Shown piece after piece: positions 1 through 5,728 of a stretch of 6,639 nt of DNA (positions are counted from its first letter, which is position 1; each line of letters starts with the position of its first letter). The translations under genes and the position numbers were made by a program. The stretch comes from Bacteroidota bacterium (GTDB taxonomy: Bacteria > Bacteroidota > Bacteroidia > Bacteroidales > GCA-2748055). A model generated the notes under the pieces. It was given only the letters and a program-made list of their open reading frames with translations. It searched no databases and was not told where the DNA came from. The stretch covers positions 1 through 6,639 of the forward strand of contig DAOWNM010000154.1 of the NCBI GenBank assembly GCA_030642565.1, written 5' to 3'.

Positions 1-809
1 ACTTTGTGGAAAAAGGACCCTATCGGACCGATTATCTCTCGGTAAATACCATCAAACTATTTACTGACGGAGCCCTGGGATCGAGAGGCGCCCGAATGAT
101 CGAGCCCTACTCGGACGATCCCGGTAATTCAGGCCTCTATGTCACCCCGCTTGAAGTGCTGGAAAAGTATTGCCAACGGGCATACCTGAACAATTTTGCA
201 GTGGCCACACACTGTATTGGTGATGGGGCCAACCGTGAAACCCTGAAGATATATGCATCCGTCCTGGGTGGAGAGAACGATCGCCGCTGGCGCATCGAGC
301 ATTCACAGGTCATCCATCCTGATGATTTTCACTATTTCGGCGATTATGACATTATCCCCTCCATACAGACCACCCATGCCACTTCTGATATGTACTGGGC
401 AGAACAGCGGGTAGGAAGCGAACGCATCAAGGGTGCATATGCATACAGGCAGCTGCTGGAAGAGAACGGATGGCTGCCCAATGGAAGTGATTTTCCGGTG
501 GAACAGATCAACCCCCTGTTCGGCTTCTATGCCGGGGTGGTTCGCAAGGACCAGGCCGGTTTCCCTGAAGGAGGGTTCCAGGTTGAAAATGCCATCAGCA
601 GGGAACAAGCCCTGCGTGCCATGACCATCTGGGCAGCCCGATCGGGCTTTGATGAAGATCTGAAAGGAAGCATCGAACCGGGTAAACTGGCCGACCTGGT
701 GATCACAACCGCCGACCTGATGAGCGCACCGGATAGTGAACTCTTCGGCATCAGGGTGCAATCGACTTACTCCGGGGGAGAGGTGGTTTATGAAGCAGGA
801 ACAGAATAG
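1..809 (+). CDS. YtcJ-like metal-dependent amidohydrolase, C-terminal part (5' end outside window)
   Basis: This is the last ~268 residues of a protein of the amidohydrolase family 3 (YtcJ-like), whose members usually run to about 550 residues, so roughly half is missing to the left. The frame is open from base 3 with no stop, and the GTG at 6 is an internal valine rather than a start. Visible family motifs are KLFTDGALGSRGA (Lys codon at 54), ATHCIGDGA (His at 210), RIEHSQ (His at 300) and GSDFPVE (Asp at 489). These are the expected metal-ligand and catalytic positions of the TIM-barrel. Near the C-terminus GSIEPGKLADLVI marks the return to the small beta-sandwich domain that closes such enzymes. 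The family hydrolyses C-N bonds of amides, ureas or cyclic imides, but the substrate here cannot be read from the sequence. I see no signal peptide because the N-terminus is absent. It converges on the export operon and is probably unrelated to it. The family call is firm, the substrate unknown. Confidence 0.92.
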   Translation, partial: FVEKGPYRTDYLSVNTIKLFTDGALGSRGARMIEPYSDDPGNSGLYVTPLEVLEKYCQRAYLNNFAVATHCIGDGANRETLKIYASVLGGENDRRWRIEHSQVIHPDDFHYFGDYDIIPSIQTTHATSDMYWAEQRVGSERIKGAYAYRQLLEENGWLPNGSDFPVEQINPLFGFYAGVVRKDQAGFPEGGFQVENAISREQALRAMTIWAARSGFDEDLKGSIEPGKLADLVITTADLMSAPDSELFGIRVQSTYSGGEVVYEAGTE

Positions 810-821
810 AGACTAAGCCTG

Positions 822-1391
822 TCAGCGCAGCACCAAGTTGATCCCTACAGCCACAATATCCCAGGAACGCTCCGTAACAGGAAGATTATATTCGGCAAAG
901 AGGAAGACCATTTCATTTATGTTGAAACCCACATTGAGAGGTACCCACATCCTGGGGTTCATCTCCGGGGCAAAACTCAGATCCAGATCGAGACCGATGG
1001 AGAGGTTGACCTCATAACGGGGCATATAGGTAAAGAGCCCTGTCATATCGAATCCGAACTGATCCCACTTATGCAGTCCGGCAATCACCGAAAAGTAACT
1101 TTTTCGGGCTTCATGAATCAGGTATTGCATATCGACACCGATATAATCAGTACCATTCATGAAATAGACATAGCGGGCATTCAGGTCGAGCGAGTAGAGA
1201 AGTCCATAACCTCCATTTAGTGCAAAGGAGGCCCCACCTGCATCAAACAGTATCACATTTCTGTCTATATGCCAGGCAGGAGCCAGACCCACACTCCAGG
1301 CGCGTTCAGGAAGTGTTTTGGCAAAGTTAACGACCTGTCCGGAAAGGGTGACCGACAGGGAGAATAGCAGCAGGAAAAGAAGTCTCTTCAT
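822..1391 (-). CDS. small outer-membrane beta-barrel protein of unknown function, third gene of the export operon
   Basis: A 189-residue protein beginning MKRLLFLLLFSLSVTLSGQ, a clear Sec signal peptide with likely cleavage near SG-Q. I chose the ATG at 1391 because it puts the signal peptide at the very N-terminus; the in-frame GTG at 1418 would add nine polar residues in front of it. The mature part has short alternating hydrophobic/polar strands rich in Tyr, Phe and Gly (for example SLDLNARYVYFM, EVNLSIGLDLDLSF, EMVFLFAEYNLPV) separated by turns, and ends in a strand (VGINLVLR). This is the pattern of an outer-membrane beta-barrel of perhaps eight strands. There is no lipobox cysteine and no enzyme motif. 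It starts 53 bases after the TolC gene stop on the same strand, so it is probably co-transcribed with the exporter. It may be an accessory outer-membrane factor, but no family was recognised and the function is unknown. Confidence 0.75.
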   Translation of the reverse strand: MKRLLFLLLFSLSVTLSGQVVNFAKTLPERAWSVGLAPAWHIDRNVILFDAGGASFALNGGYGLLYSLDLNARYVYFMNGTDYIGVDMQYLIHEARKSYFSVIAGLHKWDQFGFDMTGLFTYMPRYEVNLSIGLDLDLSFAPEMNPRMWVPLNVGFNINEMVFLFAEYNLPVTERSWDIVAVGINLVLR

Positions 1392-1444
1392 TAGAACAGT
1401 ATTGTTTGTACCTGTCACAAAAATAAGACTTCTTACATAAACTC

Positions 1445-2803
1445 CTAAAACAGAATATCCCTACCCATGTAAAAATAGAGAATCCTGGAGTAGAAAATCA
1501 ACACATACTTAGAGGAGATCATATCAGATGTGGATTCATAAAGCTGGTTGCGTGCCTCCTGCATCTCCAGTGAAGTACCGGTACCCACACGGAACCGCTC
1601 TTCCGCAAACCTGAATGCCTCATCACTGTTGGCCACCGACTCCAAAGCAGAGTTGTAATTGTCACCGGCTGCCACTGCCTCAGTATGGTACTGCTGAAGT
1701 GTCTGCTGAAGGACCAGCACTGCATCGTCGTACTGGTACTCTGCATCCTGGAGGTCCAGTTTTGCCTTGTTGATACTGGTCTGCACCTGCCAGCGGTTGA
1801 AAAAAGGAATGGAGAGGCCCATTGAGACCTGCTTATACTGGTTATTTGTGACCTGCTCATTAATTGGATAATCGAGTGTTGGATTATTGGGATCGGGATC
1901 CAGAGGATTGACCAGTCCGTCACTGTAATTCGAATACAACAAACCACGGGCATAGAACCTGGGAGAACGTTGTCCCCGTTGCATGGCCAGGTATCTTTCC
2001 ATGGCCTCCACGCCAAACTCTTTGCTCTTAATTTGTGGCAGATTGGCCAGGGCATACTGGAAGACCGAATCCAGCTCCGGGATCTCCACAGTGGAGGGAT
2101 CGGGAAGCACTGGTTTCTCGATATCAAATCCCTTTTCATCTGTAATGTTCATCACATGCATCAGGGTCAGCTTCGATATATCTCTGGTATTAGCAGCCTG
2201 TGTATAGGTAAGTTTAGCTGCTGAGAGCTGGGCATTCACCTCCAGCAGTCTTCCATGGGGCTCATTCCCCACCTCCACCAGTCTCTCCATCCGCTCCACC
2301 TGATACCGGGTTACCTCCACCTTTTTCTCTGCCACATCGACCAGCTCCCTGTTCCGGAGCAGATCCAGGTAGCCGGTCATTACCTGGATGGTAATATTGT
2401 CTACCATGGCTTCCAGGTCCTCCATGCTCATCTGGTAAGTGGCCTTGTTCATTTTCATGCTGTTCAATCCCTGCAGACCGTTAAACAGGGTCAGATCACT
2501 CTGCAGACCCAGGTCGCCCTGACTCACATTGGCATTTTTCCACTCATAGGTTCCCCGGTCCAGTACCCGGCCCGATCCCAGCTGATGTTCAATCATACCG
2601 TTCAGATTGGGCAGCAGTTCGAGTTTGCTCTGACGATGGTCCTGTCCGGTCGACTTCAAAACCAACTCCTGACGTTTCACCTGAAGGTTGTACTGGATGG
2701 CATGGTCAATACACCGGTCAAGGCTCCATGGCTGCTCCGACTGACCCCAGGCCAGGGACGAAGTGGCCATTAGGACAAAGGTTATTTGGAATATATTCTT
2801 CAT
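1445..2803 (-). CDS. TolC-family outer-membrane efflux channel protein
   Basis: A 452-residue protein of normal TolC-family length. Residues 1-20 (MKNIFQITFVLMATSSLAWG) form a Sec signal peptide with cleavage before QSEQ. The mature protein opens with PWSLDRCIDHAIQYNLQVKRQ, the characteristic start of an outer-membrane efflux protein repeat. Two such repeats follow, roughly residues 25-215 and 240-445, each with long amphipathic helices (such as YQVERMERLVEVGNEPHGRL and FAEERFRVGTGTSLEMQEAR) and a membrane-strand insertion. The second repeat contains the typical MGLSIPFFNRW strand. A trimer would form the outer-membrane barrel and periplasmic tunnel through which substrate leaves the cell. 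There is no lipidation cysteine near the N-terminus, unlike OprM-type relatives. The start lies 10 bases after the adaptor gene stop, so the two are one transcription unit. The family is certain; the exported substrate (drug, lipid, peptide or other) is not visible. Confidence 0.95.
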   Translation of the reverse strand: MKNIFQITFVLMATSSLAWGQSEQPWSLDRCIDHAIQYNLQVKRQELVLKSTGQDHRQSKLELLPNLNGMIEHQLGSGRVLDRGTYEWKNANVSQGDLGLQSDLTLFNGLQGLNSMKMNKATYQMSMEDLEAMVDNITIQVMTGYLDLLRNRELVDVAEKKVEVTRYQVERMERLVEVGNEPHGRLLEVNAQLSAAKLTYTQAANTRDISKLTLMHVMNITDEKGFDIEKPVLPDPSTVEIPELDSVFQYALANLPQIKSKEFGVEAMERYLAMQRGQRSPRFYARGLLYSNYSDGLVNPLDPDPNNPTLDYPINEQVTNNQYKQVSMGLSIPFFNRWQVQTSINKAKLDLQDAEYQYDDAVLVLQQTLQQYHTEAVAAGDNYNSALESVANSDEAFRFAEERFRVGTGTSLEMQEARNQLYESTSDMISSKYVLIFYSRILYFYMGRDILF

Positions 2804-2813
2804 CTCTACAGGT

Positions 2814-4091
2814 TTAACGGTTATATTTCAGAATCAGCTTATCATGATCAGCATAGTTCTGGTAAGAGGAGACAATCACCTTCTCCCCAGGCTCTAATCC
2901 TCCAAGTACTTCGTAGTACCTGGGATTCTGACGCCCGATACTGATATCACGCTTCACAGCAAATTCTTCCGATTCATCCAGCACAAAGACCCATTGTCCA
3001 CCGGTGGTCTGGTAGAATCCACCTTTGGTGAGCAACACACCCTCTTTTGATTCACCCAATTGCAGCCTGATCCTGGAGGTTTGCCCGATCCTTATCTGTG
3101 CGGGTACCTCCTCGGTGAATACCATATCCACGGCAAAACGACCATTCTGCACTTCGGGATATATTTTGGTAATAACCCCGGTATAGGGTGTACTTGCAAA
3201 GTCACACTCGCCTGTCAGATCCCTCTGAATACGGGCAATATAGTGTTCATCTATATCGACTCTCAACTTATAGGAATCCAGAATATTGATGGTCCCTACC
3301 CTTGTGCCATAGGTAACCACCTCACCAATTTCAGGATTCAAAGTGGCCAACTCCCCGTCGACAGTTGCCTTGATATTGAGGTTTTCCATGCGTCGCTGGA
3401 TAATCTCCATACTTCCCTCCATACTTGACACCGATGCTTCCAGCGAGTTAATCTGAATGGATCTGTACAGTGAATCGTTTCTGTAGTTCTCCAGGATCAG
3501 GTCCAATAACTCATGGGAAGACTCATACGCCTCCCTCGACTGGTCATACTCCTCCCTGGAGATATGCCCCTCTTCCCTGAGTACTTTGTTATTCTGATAT
3601 AGTCTCCTGGCCTGAAGCACAGTGATATCCAGCTCAATAATCTGCTGCTTATAGTTCAGCCTGGTCTGGTCCATTTGCAGACGTGCGGTCCTGAGTTCAT
3701 TGATGGCCCTTACCACCTGTGCCTCACTGTTGGTGATCTCCAACAACAGGTTGTCATTGGTCAGCCGGATAATCACATCCCCCTTCTTTACCATATTGCC
3801 CTCTTCGATCAGAATCTCCCGGACACTTCCACCTTCAACTGCATCCAGATAGATGGTGGTGATCGGTTCCACAGTTCCCTGCACGGTGATATAATCCTGG
3901 AAAACATCCTGCTTCACCTCTTCTATGGTGATGCGCGATACATCCACATTGTACTTGGAACTCTTGTCTCCGAAAATAATGATACCCAGTACAGTAAGCA
4001 TCAATGCTCCAAACAGGAGGTACCAGATGGTTTTACGCGACAATATGCCCTTTTTCTCAATTTTGCGGTCCATTGGGTCCATTTCAGTCAT
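2814..4091 (-). CDS. HlyD/MacA-type periplasmic adaptor (membrane fusion) protein
   Basis: A 425-residue adaptor linking an inner-membrane pump to the TolC channel encoded next to it. The order is: short charged cytoplasmic tail (residues 1-20); one membrane anchor (about 21-41, TIWYLLFGALMLTVLGIIIFG); first lipoyl half (about 74-110, AVEGGSVREILIEEGNMVKKGD); a long alpha-helical hairpin (about 113-240, rich in Glu, Gln, Arg and Leu); second lipoyl half (about 243-265, ATVDGELATLNPEIGEVV); beta-barrel domain (about 270-345); and a C-terminal membrane-proximal domain ending GLEPGEKVIVSS. There is no lipobox, so it is anchored by its helix. The hairpin length and uncleaved anchor resemble adaptors of ABC exporters, although automated annotation often labels them RND adaptors. 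The ATG at 4091 is used; in-frame ATGs at 4082 and 4073 are alternatives that would only shorten the cytoplasmic tail. First gene of the operon, 18 bases below a predicted sigma-54 start site. Confidence 0.94.
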   Translation of the reverse strand: MTEMDPMDRKIEKKGILSRKTIWYLLFGALMLTVLGIIIFGDKSSKYNVDVSRITIEEVKQDVFQDYITVQGTVEPITTIYLDAVEGGSVREILIEEGNMVKKGDVIIRLTNDNLLLEITNSEAQVVRAINELRTARLQMDQTRLNYKQQIIELDITVLQARRLYQNNKVLREEGHISREEYDQSREAYESSHELLDLILENYRNDSLYRSIQINSLEASVSSMEGSMEIIQRRMENLNIKATVDGELATLNPEIGEVVTYGTRVGTINILDSYKLRVDIDEHYIARIQRDLTGECDFASTPYTGVITKIYPEVQNGRFAVDMVFTEEVPAQIRIGQTSRIRLQLGESKEGVLLTKGGFYQTTGGQWVFVLDESEEFAVKRDISIGRQNPRYYEVLGGLEPGEKVIVSSYQNYADHDKLILKYNR

Positions 4092-4101
4092 AATCGATGT
4101 T

Positions 4102-4119
4102 TTAATTACGCGTCATTAA
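4102..4119. repeat. 18-bp near-palindrome over the predicted transcription start
   Basis: TTAATTACGCGTCATTAA reads almost the same on both strands, with a single mismatched pair (positions 4107 and 4114), and is centred on ACGCGT. It covers about -10 to +8 of the start site predicted from the sigma-54 promoter. Such a position would suit a repressor operator, but it could also be a chance product of AT-rich sequence. No protein is assigned. Confidence 0.4.
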
Positions 4120-4136
4120 TGCACTTTTTATGCCAA
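4120..4136 (-). promoter_or_regulatory. predicted sigma-54 (-24/-12) promoter of the adaptor-TolC operon
   Basis: On the minus strand the sequence TTGGCATAAAAAGTGCA fits the sigma-54 consensus YTGGCACGNNNNTTGCW. The invariant GG (-25/-24, positions 4134-4133) and GC (-13/-12, positions 4122-4121) are both present with the exact spacing TGGC-N8-TGC. Departures are T and A in place of C and G at -21 and -20, and G for T at -15. Transcription would begin near 4109, giving an untranslated leader of about 18 bases before the adaptor ATG at 4091. The divergently encoded sigma-54 activator makes the call much more likely than the motif alone. Confidence 0.75.
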
Positions 4137-4157
4137 AAAATTTAATAAACTGTGCTA

Positions 4158-4187
4158 CTGCCACTTAACAATACCCTGACGTGGCAG
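4158..4187. promoter_or_regulatory. inverted repeat, candidate activator binding site
   Basis: A perfect 7-bp dyad, CTGCCAC-N16-GTGGCAG, sits in the divergent spacer upstream of the predicted sigma-54 promoter. Its centre is about 63 bases before the predicted start site, and its half-sites are 23 bp apart centre to centre, roughly two helical turns. NtrC-type activators bind dyads upstream of their promoters, usually somewhat further out (often -80 to -150), so this fits only moderately well. Each half contains TGGC, but neither has TGC at the right distance to be a -24/-12 promoter. A long 16-base loop and no following T-run argue against a terminator. Confidence 0.5.
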
Positions 4188-4351
4188 AGGAAAATAAAAG
4201 TGTTCGATTTTGGGATTTATGTGTCCGTTTTCGTACATATCGTCATGATTTTATACTATCTTTATCTGTCTATTTCGCTGTATTTGAATTATTTAAACAT
4301 TAAGGCATCTTTTTTGAATAAATGAAAGGTCAATGCTATTAAATTTTAAAG

Positions 4352-5728
4352 ATGGAACAGAAAATTGGTAGAATTCTGGCAGTGGATGACAATGAAGACA
4401 TCCTGTTTGCCCTGAAGTTGCTATTGCGTCCTCATGTGGAACTGATTGAAACCCTGTCGACACCGGAACGACTCCCCGAAATGATGAAGAAACAGGATTG
4501 GGATGTGATCCTGCTGGATATGAATTTCACCAAGGATGCCATCAGCGGTCAGGAGGGGTTTGATGCCCTTTCACAGATCCTGGAAATTGACGACCAGGTA
4601 GTGGTGGTTTTTATCACCGCCTATGGTGATGCAGAGAAAGCGGTGAAAGCGATCAAAATGGGAGCGACCGACTTCATTCTGAAACCATGGCAGAACGAGA
4701 AGATCCTGGCAACCATCAACTCTGCCATCAGCCTGCGGCGCACCCGGATTCAGGCACAGAACCTGAAACTCAAGCAACAGGAGATCAGTGCCGTACTTGA
4801 CCAGCCCTACACCGATTTCGTTGGTCAATCGCCCGAAATGTACGAAGTGTTCAATACCATTAAAAAGGTGGCCGCAACCGATGCCAATGTGCTGATTCTG
4901 GGTGAGAACGGAACGGGCAAAGAGCTTGTAGCAAGGGCACTCTACCGGAATTCGCTCCGCAAAGATGAGGTATTTATCAGTGTGGACCTGGGGTCCATTC
5001 CGGAGACACTGTTCGAGAGTGAACTTTTCGGCCACGAAAAAGGAGCATTTACCGACGCGCATAAGATGAAACAGGGCCGTTTTGAAATTGCCTCTTCGGG
5101 TACACTGTTTCTCGATGAGATTGGCAACCTCACCTATCCTCTTCAGTCAAAATTGCTTACGGTACTTGAAAGACGAGAAATCATGCGGGTGGGTTCTACC
5201 AAACCCATTTCCATCAATGTAAGAATGATCTGTGCCACCAACAACAATATACACCAGGATGTGGCCGATGGTGTCTTCCGACAGGACCTGCTCTACCGGA
5301 TCAACACGGTAGAGGTTCCCCTGCCTGCACTCAGGGACCGCACAGGTGATGTCCCGCTGCTGGCCGATCATTTTCTGAAGATCTATAGCAGGAAATACAG
5401 AAAGCCGATCCGGAATATCCAGTCTTCAGCCATTAAAAGACTGAACCAGTACAACTGGCCCGGCAACGTCAGGGAGCTTCAGCATGCCATTGAGCGGGCT
5501 GTGATCATGTGCGATGGAAGCAGCCTGGGACCGGACGATTTCATCCTCTCTTCCGGTGTGAAAAGCAGTGGCGGATTGGAGCTGGAGTCTTATAATCTGG
5601 AGGATATTGAAAAAACGATCATTGAGAAAGTTCTGAAAACAAACCAGGGAAATGTGACCCAGGCGGCCACACAACTCGGTCTTACACGAACATCACTCTA
5701 CAGAAGAATGGAAAAGCATGGCCTTTAA
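4352..5728 (+). CDS. NtrC-family sigma-54-dependent response regulator
   Basis: A 458-residue, three-domain transcription activator. The receiver domain (about 6-125) has acidic pocket Asp12/Asp13, phospho-acceptor Asp56 (LLDMNF), Thr89 and Lys111. The AAA+ domain (about 155-385) has Walker A GENGTGKE (184-191), a sigma-54 contact loop GAFTDA (231-236, usually GAFTGA), Walker B LFLDEIGN (Asp255/Glu256), arginine fingers in FRQDLLYR (Arg310, Arg316) and the sensor-2 region WPGNVREL. The last ~43 residues are a Fis-type helix-turn-helix (GNVTQAATQLGLTRTSLYRRM). When phosphorylated it should oligomerise, hydrolyse ATP and open sigma-54 promoters; the likely target is the divergent export operon. 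ATG 4352 is well supported: an in-frame TAA at 4340 excludes the upstream ATG at 4322. I see no -24/-12 element before this gene, so it is probably made by the housekeeping sigma factor. It overlaps the kinase gene by 11 bases. Confidence 0.97.
   Translation: MEQKIGRILAVDDNEDILFALKLLLRPHVELIETLSTPERLPEMMKKQDWDVILLDMNFTKDAISGQEGFDALSQILEIDDQVVVVFITAYGDAEKAVKAIKMGATDFILKPWQNEKILATINSAISLRRTRIQAQNLKLKQQEISAVLDQPYTDFVGQSPEMYEVFNTIKKVAATDANVLILGENGTGKELVARALYRNSLRKDEVFISVDLGSIPETLFESELFGHEKGAFTDAHKMKQGRFEIASSGTLFLDEIGNLTYPLQSKLLTVLERREIMRVGSTKPISINVRMICATNNNIHQDVADGVFRQDLLYRINTVEVPLPALRDRTGDVPLLADHFLKIYSRKYRKPIRNIQSSAIKRLNQYNWPGNVRELQHAIERAVIMCDGSSLGPDDFILSSGVKSSGGLELESYNLEDIEKTIIEKVLKTNQGNVTQAATQLGLTRTSLYRRMEKHGL

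Noticed and set aside
434..443. Palindrome TGCATATGCA inside the amidohydrolase gene.
   Set aside because: It encodes part of a normal GAYAYR stretch and sits in the middle of the gene, so it is most likely chance.
303..761. Open frame of 152 codons on the minus strand inside the amidohydrolase gene.
   Set aside because: It is antisense to well-conserved family motifs and its product shows no recognisable domain; a shadow frame.
1392..1418. GTG at 1418 as the start of the small barrel protein.
   Set aside because: It would put nine polar residues ahead of a textbook signal peptide; the ATG at 1391 fits better.
1418..1425. On the minus strand TATTTTTG matches the Bacteroidota -7 promoter element TAnnTTTG, about 27 bases before the small barrel gene.
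   Set aside because: No convincing TTTG-type -33 element lies at the usual distance (about 19 bases), and the region is AT-rich, so it is not listed as a promoter. An internal promoter remains possible.
1519..2139. 206-codon open frame inside the TolC gene on the same strand.
   Set aside because: The translation is rich in Trp, Ser, Arg and Cys with no domain pattern, and the TolC frame is clearly the real one.
4182..4196. TGGC within the dyad as a second sigma-54 promoter facing the regulator gene.
   Set aside because: Eight bases later the sequence is ATA rather than TGC, so the essential GC at -12 is absent. The same test fails on the minus strand for the other half-site.
4257..4286. Partial -7-like motifs before the regulator gene (TATCTTTA at 4257 and TGTATTTG at 4279).
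   Set aside because: Each has one mismatch and neither has a -33 partner at proper spacing, so the regulator's promoter could not be placed.
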